From: Turicibacter sp.
Lineage (GTDB): Bacteria > Bacillota > Bacilli > MOL361 > Turicibacteraceae
NCBI GenBank assembly: GCA_030531025.1
Contig: JAUMTV010000015.1
Coordinates: 1-34,506 of the forward strand
Reading direction: 5' to 3'
DNA: 34,506 nucleotides
The notes under the pieces are model-generated. The model was not told the DNA's origin, did no database searches, and worked only from the letters and a program-made list of their open reading frames with translations. This document shows, piece after piece, positions 16,173 to 29,339 of the stretch (position 1 is its first letter; every line of letters begins with the position of its first letter). A program made the translations under genes and the position numbers.

Positions 16173-17117
16173 TTGAACGTATTCTTTCTTACTAATTCAC
16201 CAAAACAAAGTGAAGAAAAATTATTTTCGATAACAACGGCACTTGCTGACAAAATTGAGAATTTCATTGCAACGGATCAATTAAATGAACTGTTAGTGAA
16301 TATTGGATTTAAAGTCATCAGTGTCATTTTAGTTTTAATCATTATGTCAATTATTCGTCGCTTTGTTAAAAATATGATTAGAAAAGCATTTGCCGTGAAT
16401 ATTGAGCGTATTCAAAAGGTAACCGGTGGCACAGAGCGTCGTAAAGAAACTTTTGAAAGTTTAGCTTTAAATATTTGGCGTTATACGGTTAATATCCTAA
16501 CAATCTTATGGTTATTATCGATTTTTATTCCACTTGATAAATTATTACTGGCATCAAGTGGGCTAGTTGTTGTCGTTGGTTTTGCAGCAAAAAGTATGCT
16601 CAATGATATTACAATGGGCTTTTTTATCATTTTCGAAGATTTATTTTCAGTTGGAGACTTTATCGAAATTGACGGAAATACGGGAACTGTGACGGAGATT
16701 GGATTGCGTTCTGTTAAAATTCGTGTTTTAACCGGAGAAACGGTCATTATTCCAAATGGGAATATTGGTAAAGTGATTAATCATTCGGTTTCAAATGGAA
16801 AAGCACTTTTAGATATTGGAATTGCTTATGAAGCGGACTTAGATAAATCCATTGCTGTTTTAGAGCGTGTTGCTTCAGAGGCCTTTGACAAGTATGATGA
16901 AATTGTTCAAATGCCTCAAGTTTTAGGGGTACAGGAGCTTGCTGATTCATCTGTCGTTATTCGCCTGATTGCAGAGGTTAAGCCACTACAACAGTGGTAT
17001 ATTCAACGAGAGTTACGTCGTTTAATCAAATTAGCTTTTGATCGTGAGAACGTTGAAATTCCTTACTCTAAAATGGTTGTTTATCAAAAAAATGAAGGGA
17101 GTGGATCAAATGAATAA
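16173..17117 (+). CDS. Small mechanosensitive channel, MscS family
   Basis: A 314-residue membrane channel that releases solutes under osmotic downshock. Transmembrane segments lie at about 48-66, 110-130 and 133-155. The pore-lining helix and beta domain start around SSGLVVVVGFAAKSMLNDI and DLFSVGDFIEIDGNTGTV, the classic MscS core. I chose TTG 16173 because AAGGAGTGA (16159-16167) is then the ribosome binding site. It overlaps yyzM by 8 bases. MscS next to spo0J and yyzM is a conserved arrangement in other Firmicutes as I recall. Confidence 0.92.
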   Translation: MNVFFLTNSPKQSEEKLFSITTALADKIENFIATDQLNELLVNIGFKVISVILVLIIMSIIRRFVKNMIRKAFAVNIERIQKVTGGTERRKETFESLALNIWRYTVNILTILWLLSIFIPLDKLLLASSGLVVVVGFAAKSMLNDITMGFFIIFEDLFSVGDFIEIDGNTGTVTEIGLRSVKIRVLTGETVIIPNGNIGKVINHSVSNGKALLDIGIAYEADLDKSIAVLERVASEAFDKYDEIVQMPQVLGVQELADSSVVIRLIAEVKPLQQWYIQRELRRLIKLAFDRENVEIPYSKMVVYQKNEGSGSNE

Positions 17118-17319
17118 TGTAACATTTGGTTTAAATGACATTGTTGAGATGAAAAAGCCACATCCTTGTGGAACTAATCGTTGGCAAGTTGTTCGTTTAG
17201 GGGCAGATATTAAGATTAAATGTTGCCATTGTGAGCGTACATTAATGATGCCACGACCTGAATTTAAGAAAAAGATGAAGAAGGTTTTAGAGGCTACACA
17301 AGAGACTCAAAACTCATAA
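17110..17319 (+). CDS. yyzM: DUF951 protein, YyzM-like
   Basis: A 69-residue protein of the DUF951 family, with MKKPHPCGTNRWQVVRLGADIK followed by KCCHCERTLMM split over residues 14-47. The C-x-x-C pair and the HPCG cysteine suggest metal binding. Function is unknown. ATG 17110 lies after AAGGGAGTGG and inside the end of mscS, so the two are coupled. A longer in-frame start at 17038 runs through mscS coding sequence and is unlikely. Confidence 0.88.
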   Translation: MNNVTFGLNDIVEMKKPHPCGTNRWQVVRLGADIKIKCCHCERTLMMPRPEFKKKMKKVLEATQETQNS

Positions 17320-17332
17320 TTTTTAAATTTTA

Positions 17333-17367
17333 AAAAAGCGTTCAAATCGTTGATTTGAGCGCTTTTT
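17333..17367 (+). terminator. yyzM terminator
   Basis: Long stem AAAAAGCG plus TCAAATC (17333-17348) with GATTTGA plus CGCTTTTT (17352-17367), 3-base loop. It ends the mnmG-to-yyzM block. Confidence 0.9.
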
Positions 17368-17401
17368 ATTTGGGATTAACGTATTAAAAAAATGTAAAAT
17401 A

Positions 17402-17410
17402 TGCTATAAT
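17402..17410 (+). promoter_or_regulatory. yaaA-recF promoter, extended -10
   Basis: TGCTATAAT (17402-17410), identical to the elements before maf and dnaA, 28 bases before the yaaA start. It likely drives yaaA-recF-gyrB-gyrA. Confidence 0.65.
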
Positions 17411-17437
17411 ATATATAGAAAGAAAAAGGTGATTAAT

Positions 17438-17656
17438 ATGCGAACTGAAGTATATATTACAAGTGAATTTATTACTCTTGGACAGTTTTTAAAGTTCGAG
17501 AATTTAATTGAAAGTGGTGGCAGTGTTAAGTTCTTCTTAGAGGAAGTTCCAGTCTTCATTAATAACGAGCAAGATAACCGCCGTGGTCGTAAACTATATC
17601 CAGGGGATATCGTTTCGATTGAGGAATTTGGTGAGTTTATTATTGTGGCTGAATAG
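17438..17656 (+). CDS. yaaA: S4-domain protein YaaA
   Basis: A 72-residue single S4 RNA-binding domain protein, the usual neighbour of recF in Firmicutes and implicated in ribosome assembly in Bacillus. It has ITLGQFLKFENLIESGG and NRRGRKLYPGDIV, the S4 core. I chose ATG 17438 after AAAGGTGAT. The GTG at 17429 is inside that site. In Bacillus it directly follows dnaN; here about 10 kb separate them. Confidence 0.93.
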   Translation: MRTEVYITSEFITLGQFLKFENLIESGGSVKFFLEEVPVFINNEQDNRRGRKLYPGDIVSIEEFGEFIIVAE

Positions 17657-17671
17657 TAAAGGAGATTTTCA

Positions 17672-20696
<3,025 letters not shown>

Positions 20697-20730
20697 TTGG
20701 AGGCAACTACATCTATAAGGAGGAACGAAA

Positions 20731-23223
20731 ATGTCTGCATATGATCAAATTAAGCCACATAACATTGCAAAAGAGATGAAGACATCATTCATTGATTATG
20801 CGATGAGTGTTATCGTATCACGTGCCTTACCGGACGTTCGTGACGGTTTGAAACCTGTTCATCGTCGTATTTTATATTCGATGAATGATTTAGGAATGCA
20901 TAGTGATAAGCCATATAAAAAGTCAGCCCGTATCGTCGGGGACGTTATTGCCAAATACCATCCTCACGGGGATTCATCGGTTTATGATGCAATGGTTCGT
21001 ATGGCACAAGATTTCAGTTATCGTTATCCGTTAGTAGATGGACACGGAAACTTCGGTTCTATTGATGGTGATGGAGCAGCCGCAATGCGTTATACTGAAG
21101 CAAGAATGTCTAAACTAGCCATGGAAATGATGCGAGACATCAATAAAAATACAATCGACTATCGACCAAACTTTGATGGTGAAGAACATGAGCCAGTTGT
21201 TTTACCTGCACGCTTCCCTAATCTTTTAGTTAATGGGACAACAGGGATTGCCGTAGGGATGGCAACTAATATTCCGCCGCATAACTTATCAGAAGTTATT
21301 GATGGATGTTTAGCTTATATGGATAATCCTGAAATTGATGTATTAGGATTAATGCAGTATATTAAAGGACCAGATTTACCAACAGGTGCGTTAATTTTAG
21401 GAACTAAAGGAATCCGTTCTGCTTATGAAACAGGAAACGGTGCTATCATGATGCGTTCAAAATGTGAAATTATTGAAGGTCATGGTGGAAAATATTCAAT
21501 TTTAGTTACGGAGATTCCTTATCAAGTTAACCGTGAACGTTTAATCGAAAAAATCGCAGAGTTAGTGAAGGAAAAACGTATTGACGGAATTACAGACTTA
21601 CGTAATGAGTCGAATCGTGAAGGAACACGTATCGTGATTGAATTACGTAAAGACGTTAATCCACAAGTTATGTTAAATAACTTATTTAAATTAACACAAT
21701 TACAAGTCTCTTATGGGATTAATATGTTAGCTCTTCAAGATGGGCAACCTAAAGTTTTAAATTTAAAAGAAATTATTGCAGCGTACATTAAACATCAAGT
21801 TGAAGTTATTGTTCGTCGTACACAATTTGATTTAAATAAAGCAGAAGATCGTGCTCATATCTTAGAAGGGTTACGAATTGCATTAGATCATATCGATCGA
21901 ATTATTGCAATTATCCGTGGTTCATCTAATGATGAGGAAGCATTGAATTCATTAATGTCAGAATTCTCATTATCTGAACGTCAAGGGAAAGCTATCTTAG
22001 AGATGCGTTTACGTCGTTTAACAGGATTAGAACGAGGTAAAATTGAAGAAGAATATCAAGGATTAGTAGCTTTAATTGCAGATTTAAGAGATATTTTAGC
22101 GAATGAAGAACGCGTTCATCAGATTATCCGTGATGAGTTATTAGAAGTTAAACAAAAGCACGGTGATGAGCGTCGTACAGAAATTGTTCGTGGATCTGAT
22201 TTTGATATTGAAGATGAAGATTTAATTCCAGAAGAACAAGTCATCATCACATTAACAAATAATGGATATATTAAACGTCAACCAATTTCAACTTATCGTT
22301 CACAAAACCGCGGTGGACGTGGAGTTCAAGGAATGGGAACACATGATGATGATTATGTAAAAGAGTTATTATCAACATCGACTCATGATCATTTATTATT
22401 CTTCACAAACAAAGGTAAAGTTTACCAGAAGAAAGCTTATACAGTTCCTGAATATGGACGTACAGCTAAAGGATTACCGATTGTAAATATTATCGAAATT
22501 GCTCAAGATGAGTATATTAGTGCGATTATTCCGGTTAAAGAGTTTAATGAAGATGAATTCTTATTCTTTGCGACACGTTCAGGAGTTGTTAAACGTACAA
22601 CGTTAGCAGCATTTAGCCATATTCGTACAAATGGTTTAATTGCACTTTCTTTACGTGAAGATGACGAGTTAATTGGTGTAAGAAAAACATCAGGTAATGA
22701 TGATATTGTTATTGCATCAAGTGGAGGAAAAGCTGTTTGGTTTGATGAAACACAAGTTCGTCCAATGGGACGTACAGCGGCTGGAGTTCGTGGTATTTAC
22801 CTTGAAGAAGATGAAGTAGCAGTTGGAATGGAAATGGTCACAATGGATCAAGAAATTTTAGTTGTTACTGAGCACGGATTTGGTAAACGTACGTCGATTA
22901 CAGAGTATCGTAAAACAAGCCGTGGTGGAAAAGGTGTTAAAACATTAACGATTACTGAGAAAAATGGTGCGTTAGTGGCCATGAAAGCTGTAAATGGTGA
23001 CGAAGATTTATTAATCGTAACGAATAAAGGTGTTATTATTCGTACACCTGTTAGCCAAATTTCTCAAACAGGACGTGCAACACAAGGTGTTAAATTAATT
23101 CGTCTTTCAGATGATCAAGCTGTATCAAGTGTTGCAGTTGTTGAACATGAAGAAACTGAAGAAGTAAATACTCCTTCTGAGGAGACTGTTGTAACAGATG
23201 AGCAAGTAACAACAGAAGAATAA
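20731..23223 (+). CDS. gyrA: DNA gyrase subunit A
   Basis: An 830-residue breakage-reunion subunit. The catalytic tyrosine is Y121 in [11 protein letters not shown]. The quinolone-determining stretch [17 protein letters not shown] has serine and aspartate at the usual sensitive positions (S82, D86), so no classic resistance change is visible. The C-terminal beta-pinwheel includes the GyrA box QNRGGRG (about residue 530) and several repeats of similar blades. The tail after about 805 is acidic and rich in E, T and V. Two Shine-Dalgarno-like sites lie in the gap from gyrB, and AGGAGG is used. No clear terminator follows; serS has its own promoter. Confidence 0.98.
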   Translation: MSAYDQIKPHNIAKEMKTSFIDYAMSVIVSRALPDVRDGLKPVHRRILYSMNDLGMHSDKPYKKSARIVGDVIAKYHPHGDSSVYDAMVRMAQDFSYRYPLVDGHGNFGSIDGDGAAAMRYTEARMSKLAMEMMRDINKNTIDYRPNFDGEEHEPVVLPARFPNLLVNGTTGIAVGMATNIPPHNLSEVIDGCLAYMDNPEIDVLGLMQYIKGPDLPTGALILGTKGIRSAYETGNGAIMMRSKCEIIEGHGGKYSILVTEIPYQVNRERLIEKIAELVKEKRIDGITDLRNESNREGTRIVIELRKDVNPQVMLNNLFKLTQLQVSYGINMLALQDGQPKVLNLKEIIAAYIKHQVEVIVRRTQFDLNKAEDRAHILEGLRIALDHIDRIIAIIRGSSNDEEALNSLMSEFSLSERQGKAILEMRLRRLTGLERGKIEEEYQGLVALIADLRDILANEERVHQIIRDELLEVKQKHGDERRTEIVRGSDFDIEDEDLIPEEQVIITLTNNGYIKRQPISTYRSQNRGGRGVQGMGTHDDDYVKELLSTSTHDHLLFFTNKGKVYQKKAYTVPEYGRTAKGLPIVNIIEIAQDEYISAIIPVKEFNEDEFLFFATRSGVVKRTTLAAFSHIRTNGLIALSLREDDELIGVRKTSGNDDIVIASSGGKAVWFDETQVRPMGRTAAGVRGIYLEEDEVAVGMEMVTMDQEILVVTEHGFGKRTSITEYRKTSRGGKGVKTLTITEKNGALVAMKAVNGDEDLLIVTNKGVIIRTPVSQISQTGRATQGVKLIRLSDDQAVSSVAVVEHEETEEVNTPSEETVVTDEQVTTEE

Positions 23224-23274
23224 AATAAATTAGGTCTTATGCGCATATAAAAAAAAACACAAGATATACTAATA

Positions 23275-23303
23275 TTGACAAAAAAAATAGATAATGCTAT
23301 AGT
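23275..23303 (+). promoter_or_regulatory. serS promoter
   Basis: TTGACA (23275-23280), 17 bases, TATAGT (23298-23303), with a TG extension at 23295-23296. This is the best plus-strand promoter in the window and starts the T-box leader. Confidence 0.85.
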
Positions 23304-23485
23304 ACAATTAAATAAAAAAGCATTGATTAGGAGTAGTACTTTTTACTTCATACTTTAGAGAGTCAGTGGTTGGTGTGAACTGATGTATGAGTAATTAGAA
23401 ATCAACCTAGGAGTGGAATGAGGAACGTAATTGCTAGTATTCATTCACGGTCTAACCGTTATCTTTGTAAGTGGTCTCATAAACT

Positions 23486-23501
23486 TGTTCCACGTGGAAC
23501 G
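23486..23501. promoter_or_regulatory. Candidate parS site in serS leader
   Basis: TGTTCCACGTGGAACG contains a perfect 14-base palindrome (23487-23500). It matches the Bacillus parS consensus TGTTNCACGTGAAACA at 14 of 16 positions. It could instead be an RNA hairpin of the T-box. Confidence 0.45.
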
Positions 23502-23537
23502 TTCTGTGAACAACTAGGGTGGCAACGCGGGTTAAAT

Positions 23538-23568
23538 CTCGTCCCTAATTTAGGGACGGGATTTTTTT
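23538..23568 (+). terminator. T-box regulated terminator
   Basis: CTCGTCCCTA (23538-23547) pairs with TAGGGACGGG (23551-23560, one G-T pair), followed by seven T. Its formation competes with the antiterminator that includes the T-box. Confidence 0.88.
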
Positions 23569-23603
23569 GTTTTCTAGCACGACTAATCAAAATCAATAAA
23601 TAG

Positions 23604-24890
<1,287 letters not shown>

Positions 24891-24900
24891 TCATAAACAT

Positions 24901-24929
24901 AAAAAGGGTACACTTCGTACTCTTTTTAT
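24901..24929 (+). terminator. serS terminator
   Basis: AAAAAGGGTAC (24901-24911) pairs with GTACTCTTTTT (24917-24927) around loop ACTTC. Confidence 0.9.
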
Positions 24930-25305
24930 TATGGAGATGATTTCATGACTTAATCAATTCGATAATAATTTTACTACAATATACTCTTCAATCTTTGTTA
25001 TGGAATAAATGATAGACTCCTGATTAATAGCATGATGAAGAGTAAGTGGATACTCTGTAGATATAATAAAAATATGAAGTTCATGTTAGTTTGATAACCA
25101 GTCTTTCATTTCAGATAAGAAATTACTTTTTTTGTGAATTTGTCGCTTGATAGGGGTTTGTACTAGATTCATTCAAATAAAAATGTTAAAATGAATAATC
25201 GAAATAAAAAAGCTGCTCTAAAAGATACGATTGTTTATAAGATAGGGAGTAGATGATTGTTTAGGATATAAACTAAAGTTTTTTGATAGAAGAACAGGTG
25301 ATAGA
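24930..25305. other. Gap between serS and walJ
   Basis: About 375 bases without an intact gene. It holds the possible minus-strand remnant listed separately. TGTTAAAAT (25184-25192) is an extended -10-like element that might drive walJ, but no -35 pairs with it. Confidence 0.4.
24954..25172 (-). pseudogene. Possible broken small gene, minus strand
   Basis: A 73-codon minus-strand frame from ATG 25172 to TGA 24954 is interrupted once by TAA at 25088-25086. The text on both sides looks protein-like (NFLSEMKDWLSN before, STEYPLTLHHAINQES after). No ribosome binding site is visible and I do not recognise a family. It may be chance. Confidence 0.22.
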
Positions 25306-26094
25306 ATGAAAGTTTGTGTATTATCGAGTGGGAGTACTGGCAATGCTACAATTATTGAAACAGAACAAACGGCTATTTTAATTGATAGTGGATTATCTTT
25401 AAAAAAATTACAGGAATTGATTAAAAATAGTGGGTTTGACGAGAATAAAATTGAACATATTTTAATTACTCATGAGCATGCTGATCATGTGAAGGGTGTG
25501 GGGGTTTGCGCACGTAAGTGGAAGTTAAATGTTTGTGCAACACAAAAGACAATTGATGAAATGTATCGTAAAAATATTATTAAACCAGGTGTTGAGAAGA
25601 TAATGGCAGTTGAAAAGGATGTTTGGTATGATCTCGATGACTTAAGTATCATGCCATTTAGAATTTCACATGATGCTGTGGATCCGGTTGGTTATATGAT
25701 TAAACAAGGTGAAAAAACATTAGTTTATGTAACAGATACAGGCTACATCACGGGTGATATCTTAAAAACATTGAAAAATGCTGACGCTTATATTATGGAA
25801 ACGAATCATAATGTTGAGATGCTTCAAATGTGTAATCGTCCATGGTCATTAAAACAACGTATTTTAGATGATTGTGGTCATTTATCAAATGAAGATTCGG
25901 CGTATGCGATGAGTCAACTAATTGGTGAAAAAACAAAACATATTTATTTAGCACATTTAAGCCAAGAAGCGAATTTACCAGACTTAGCAGAAATGACCGT
26001 TCGACATATTTTAAAAGAAGAAAATATTGATTTAAATCAGTTAAGTTTACATATGACATATGCGATGCATCCATCAAAAGTCATCACATTATAG
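25306..26094 (+). CDS. walJ: Metallo-hydrolase WalJ (YycJ)
   Basis: A 262-residue metallo-beta-lactamase-fold protein of the YycJ/WalJ family, members of which are reported as DNA exonucleases linked to replication and repair. The metal motif is THEHADH (about 59-65), with further ligands in ISHD, TDTG and the C-terminal HLS region. CVLSSGSTGNAT is the family N-terminus. The walRKHI genes that normally precede it are not here. It is 11 bases before a small CxxC protein gene with which it forms an operon. Confidence 0.93.
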   Translation: MKVCVLSSGSTGNATIIETEQTAILIDSGLSLKKLQELIKNSGFDENKIEHILITHEHADHVKGVGVCARKWKLNVCATQKTIDEMYRKNIIKPGVEKIMAVEKDVWYDLDDLSIMPFRISHDAVDPVGYMIKQGEKTLVYVTDTGYITGDILKTLKNADAYIMETNHNVEMLQMCNRPWSLKQRILDDCGHLSNEDSAYAMSQLIGEKTKHIYLAHLSQEANLPDLAEMTVRHILKEENIDLNQLSLHMTYAMHPSKVITL

Positions 26095-26105
26095 GAGGAA
26101 TAGGA

Positions 26106-26279
26106 ATGTATAGTTGTTTAGAGCACATTGAAGAATCAATGGATCGTTTTTTAGATGAATATGGGAAGTTACCAATTTTAGTTGAAGTTGAGATTGAGCA
26201 TCGTTGTGAGTATTGTGAAAATGCAGCTGTTTATAAGATTATTGAAGGAATGATGGTTGAAGAAGACGACACATTCTAA
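26106..26279 (+). CDS. yyzF: Small CxxH/CxxC protein, YyzF-like
   Basis: A 57-residue protein of the CxxH/CxxC family (BA_5709 type), missed by length filters. It begins MYSCLEHIEESMDRF and has CEYCENAAVYKI, so CxxH-like (CLEH) and CxxC (CEYC) pairs suggest a zinc site. Function is unknown. The ribosome binding site is AGGAGGAATAGG just before the ATG. It lies between walJ and rlmH as in Bacilli, without the usual htrA-type protease gene. Confidence 0.88.
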   Translation: MYSCLEHIEESMDRFLDEYGKLPILVEVEIEHRCEYCENAAVYKIIEGMMVEEDDTF

Positions 26280-26310
26280 AAGGTACAATAATTCTGATAA
26301 TTTAAATGAA

Positions 26311-26340
26311 AAATTCCCTGCTCATCAGGGAATTTCTTTT
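26311..26340 (+). terminator. Terminator after yyzF
   Basis: Perfect 10-base stem AAATTCCCTG (26311-26320) / CAGGGAATTT (26326-26335), then TCTTTT. The rlmH ribosome binding site follows within 15 bases, so rlmH transcription probably depends on read-through or a hidden promoter. Confidence 0.75.
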
Positions 26341-26360
26341 CATGTATTGGAGGTTTTTTG

Positions 26361-26840
26361 ATGAATATTACAATTATTTCAGTTGGAAAAATTAAAGAAA
26401 AATATATTAAGTTAGGAATCGAAGAGTTTTCTAAACGATTATCACGTTATTGTAAGTTAACGATGATTGAAGTACCAGATGAAAAAACACCAGATAATGC
26501 GTCAGACCGTGAAATGGAGTTAATTAAAGATAAAGAAGGAAAACAGATTTTATCTAAGATTAAAGAGAATATGTATGTTATTGCAATGGATTTACAGGGA
26601 GAAATGAAAACATCTGAGCAATTTGCCAAGCAGTTAAGTCAATTGGCTTTAAGTGGAGATAGCAATGTTGCCTTCATTATTGGTGGATCATTAGGATTAT
26701 CTGATGAAGTGAAAAAGCGTGCTAATTACAAGTTATGCTTTTCTAAAATGACATTCCCTCATCAATTATTTAAATTAATTTTACTTGAGCAAGTTTATCG
26801 TGCGTATCGAATTAATAATAATGAACCTTATCATAAGTAG
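26361..26840 (+). CDS. rlmH: 23S rRNA pseudouridine1915 N3-methyltransferase RlmH
   Basis: A 159-residue SPOUT methyltransferase acting on 23S helix 69 after ribosome assembly. Length is exactly the family norm. [13 protein letters not shown] is the SAM-binding knot loop and the C-terminus [19 protein letters not shown] is the invariant tail (split as [11 protein letters not shown] and NNNEPYHK). ATG 26361 follows GGAGG by 7 bases; an upstream TTG at 26358 is less likely. Confidence 0.97.
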   Translation: MNITIISVGKIKEKYIKLGIEEFSKRLSRYCKLTMIEVPDEKTPDNASDREMELIKDKEGKQILSKIKENMYVIAMDLQGEMKTSEQFAKQLSQLALSGDSNVAFIIGGSLGLSDEVKKRANYKLCFSKMTFPHQLFKLILLEQVYRAYRINNNEPYHK

Positions 26841-26857
26841 AAAAATAATACGAAAAT

Positions 26858-26889
26858 ACATCCATCTGATTTAAATGGATGTGTTTTTT
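26858..26889 (+). terminator. rlmH terminator
   Basis: ACATCCAT (26858-26865) pairs with ATGGATGT (26875-26882), followed by GTTTTTT. Confidence 0.85.
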
Positions 26890-26963
26890 ATATTTATTAG
26901 CTTTTTTATAAGCAAATTGTGTATGATAAGATTGATGAAGGAATTTTAAGTAAGGTGATTGAG

Positions 26964-27830
26964 ATGACATTAGAGAAGATGATTAAATGTTGTGAGCATT
27001 TAACTCCAACAGAACTTCAGTTAGCACAGTATATTTTAAAACATAAAGAACAAATTCAACGCTTATCCATTCAGGAACTATCTAATAGGACATTTGTTTC
27101 AAAGTCTGCTATTCATCGATTTTGTAAAAAGGTTGGTTTAGAAGGATTTAATGAATTGAAGATAAAGTTAATGCAGGATCTTACTCAAAAGGAGAAAGGT
27201 GAGTCTAATATTGATGTTAATTTTCCCTTTTTATCAGAAGATAGTCATCAACAGATTGCAGATAAGTTATTAGACTTATATAAAACTTCAATTCAAGATA
27301 CGTATAATTCGATTGATTTAAAGGTATTAAATCAGTGTGTAAAGTTATTACATAAGGCAAAATATATTGATATTTACGCTCATGCCCATAATATTAATGT
27401 AGCAGAAAATTTTCAAGATAAGATGCGTATTCTAGGTCGAAAGGTTAGTTGTCCGAAGTCTATTTATGAACAACGAGCGACAGCAGTAACGTCTAATGAC
27501 ACTCATGTTGCAATTATTTTATCTTATTCAGGCAAGGCAACTTTTTTACCTTCTATTATTGAGCTTTTATATCATCGTAAAGTTAAGGTTATTTTAATTG
27601 AGAGGGCTGGAAATAATGTCAGTTATCCTCATATTAATCATTATTTATATATTAGTGATCGAGAACATTTAAGAAATAGAATTTCTCAGTTTTCTTCTCA
27701 TATTGCAATGCAGTATATACTTGATCTTTTGTTTAGCTGTATTTTTAGGATAGATTATGATAAAAATATGAACTATTTGGAAGAAGTCGTTGAGCTAATT
27801 GATGATCGTAATCTAGATTTTGATGAATAA
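26964..27830 (+). CDS. MurR/RpiR-family regulator
   Basis: A 288-residue transcriptional regulator with an N-terminal HTH_6 domain (about 1-77; LSIQELSNRTFVSKSAIHRF is the helix-turn-helix) and a C-terminal SIS sugar-phosphate-binding domain (about 115-240; AIILSYSGKATF is its phosphate loop). Such proteins control amino-sugar or sugar-phosphate genes. I chose ATG 26964, preceded by AAGGTG. An in-frame GTG at 26919 would add 15 residues. No metabolic operon is next to it, though a HAD phosphatase follows; the target is unknown. Confidence 0.85.
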   Translation: MTLEKMIKCCEHLTPTELQLAQYILKHKEQIQRLSIQELSNRTFVSKSAIHRFCKKVGLEGFNELKIKLMQDLTQKEKGESNIDVNFPFLSEDSHQQIADKLLDLYKTSIQDTYNSIDLKVLNQCVKLLHKAKYIDIYAHAHNINVAENFQDKMRILGRKVSCPKSIYEQRATAVTSNDTHVAIILSYSGKATFLPSIIELLYHRKVKVILIERAGNNVSYPHINHYLYISDREHLRNRISQFSSHIAMQYILDLLFSCIFRIDYDKNMNYLEEVVELIDDRNLDFDE

Positions 27831-28008
27831 TAAGTTTGATGAGATAAACTGTTAAGTAGGAAGGTTTTTAATTCATAAGTATCAAAAAGTTTCAGTTTAA
27901 TTAGCTTAAATCATGATATTTTTGAATAGAGTGTCTATCTTATTTCATTTTATTGACTACAAAAGTTAAAGATTATAGGATAGGTATGTAATTAGAGGAG
28001 GAAATGTG

Positions 28009-28809
28009 ATGAGAAAAGCGATATTTTTTGATATAGATGGGACATTAATTAATAGTTTTGGTGGAAGAAAAGACATTTCACCGAGGGTAAAAAAATCGCT
28101 CCGATTGCTACAAAAAGAAGGACACTATATTTTTATTGCTACTGGAAGACCTTATGCTTTTTTAGATGAAGTAATACGTGATTTTGGATTTGATGGTTAT
28201 ATTTTAGCAAATGGAGCTCATGTGATGGTGAATGAAAAAACAATTCATAGTCAATCAATGGAGGAGAAGTTTGTTAAATCTTTTGTTTCAATGCTTGATA
28301 AAAATAAGATTGAATATGTGTTAGAAGATGAAAAAAATTCATATTTGAAACCATCACAAAAGAATTTTGCTGATTTTTTTGAAAAAATCGGTATTTTAGA
28401 AGAATGCTTTAAGCTTGAATATGAATTAGATTCATTACAGGTGCATAAGATAGAAGTTTTATGCCCTACATCTAAGATATTAAATGATTGTATCGAATTT
28501 ATTAGTGAATATCCTCAATATAATTATTGTAATAGTATTCATCCGACACATTTAGAGGTGTATTTAAAAGAAAATCATAAAGCATCAGGTATTTTAAAAG
28601 CAATTGATTATTTAGATATTCCGATTGAACAAACTTATGCTTTTGGAGATGGAATGAATGATATTGAAATGTTATCAACTGTTGGATGTGGAATTGCTAT
28701 GGGAAATGCCTCTTCAGAAGTAAAAAAGTATGCTAAACAGATTACAGAGGGTGTCGATTGTGATGGGGTAGCTAGTGGGATTGAAAAATATGTTTTAAAT
28801 GCAATCTAA
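28009..28809 (+). CDS. HAD hydrolase, Cof-type phosphatase
   Basis: A 266-residue HAD-superfamily class IIB (Cof) phosphatase, usually acting on sugar phosphates or flavin intermediates. Motif I is DIDGT (8-12, nucleophile D8), motif II has ATGRP (about 43), the motif III lysine is in NHKASGI, and motif IV is FGDGMNDIEML. ATG 28009 has AGGAGG 7 bases upstream. Substrate is not predictable. Its nearness to the RpiR regulator hints at sugar-phosphate metabolism, an inference only. Confidence 0.9.
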   Translation: MRKAIFFDIDGTLINSFGGRKDISPRVKKSLRLLQKEGHYIFIATGRPYAFLDEVIRDFGFDGYILANGAHVMVNEKTIHSQSMEEKFVKSFVSMLDKNKIEYVLEDEKNSYLKPSQKNFADFFEKIGILEECFKLEYELDSLQVHKIEVLCPTSKILNDCIEFISEYPQYNYCNSIHPTHLEVYLKENHKASGILKAIDYLDIPIEQTYAFGDGMNDIEMLSTVGCGIAMGNASSEVKKYAKQITEGVDCDGVASGIEKYVLNAI

Positions 28810-28821
28810 AATTTCAAAGAA

Positions 28822-28852
28822 AAAAGCATCTGATATAATATCAGATGCTTTT
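28822..28852. terminator. Bidirectional terminator, HAD / GNAT genes
   Basis: Perfect 14-base stem (28822-28835 with 28839-28852), 3-base loop, A and T runs on both sides. It separates two convergent genes. Confidence 0.9.
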
Positions 28853-29339
28853 AAAATAGAAGAAGCATATCGTTCCATGTAGCACCACCATGGAAAGAGG
28901 CGGAGATGCCTTGATGCTTAAATCCGAATTTTTTATAATAAGGAACTATGTGGTGTTTAGAAGTTAAAATAATGCCTTTTTTATTTCGTTCTTTTGTTAC
29001 TTTTATCAAATGATTTAATAATTGTGTTGCTACGCCTTGTTTGCGATATTCAGGTAGAACATCTAAACCAAAGACTGTTTGATAGTCTCCAGTTGGTTGA
29101 TGTATTGAAGGATTATGATAAAGTTCATCGGGTAATAGTGGTTGATTTGTTGTGCAGCCGTTAATAAATCCGATAATTTTTTCATCTATAACAGCAACAA
29201 AGAAGTTTTCACTAAACGTTTCAAATCTTTTAATGAAATCTTCCTTGGTGGCTACTTCTGTAGGTGGAAAAGAAAGTTGCTCAATTTCTATGATTTGTGG
29301 TAAGTCTTCTTGGCTAGCTAATCTAATGTTTATATCCAT
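28851..29339 (-). CDS. GNAT-family N-acetyltransferase
   Basis: A 162-residue acetyltransferase. The acetyl-CoA loop is RKQGVA (about 110) after the strand VFGLDVLPEY. The C-terminal YYKKFGFKHQGISASFHGGATWNDM resembles small arylalkylamine-type GNATs (motif spans about residues 132-156). Substrate is unknown. It converges with the HAD gene and is leftward, against replication. A weak ribosome binding site (AAGAGA) precedes the ATG. Confidence 0.85.
   Translation of the reverse strand: MDINIRLASQEDLPQIIEIEQLSFPPTEVATKEDFIKRFETFSENFFVAVIDEKIIGFINGCTTNQPLLPDELYHNPSIHQPTGDYQTVFGLDVLPEYRKQGVATQLLNHLIKVTKERNKKGIILTSKHHIVPYYKKFGFKHQGISASFHGGATWNDMLLLF

Larger units (their letters stand above)
23311..23570 (+). 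promoter_or_regulatory. T-box riboswitch, serine type
   Basis: Leader of serS that senses uncharged tRNA-Ser. Stem I has the AGTAG specifier-loop motif (about 23331) and the distal GAG...GGTTGGTG...GAAC pattern (23357-23380). The candidate specifier codon is TCA (23402-23404), preceded by GAAA. The T-box is AGGGTGGCAACGCGG (23516-23530); its TGGC would pair with an acceptor end having discriminator G, as tRNA-Ser does. A terminator follows at 23538-23568. The leader also contains a parS-like palindrome at 23486-23501. Confidence 0.9.

Noticed and set aside
23239..23248. Palindrome TATGCGCATA after gyrA as a terminator
   Set aside because: It is followed by A, not T, on the plus strand, so it does not fit an intrinsic terminator.
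23418..23603. 61-codon open frame inside the serS leader
   Set aside because: It is the T-box RNA read as protein; it runs through the T-box and terminator.
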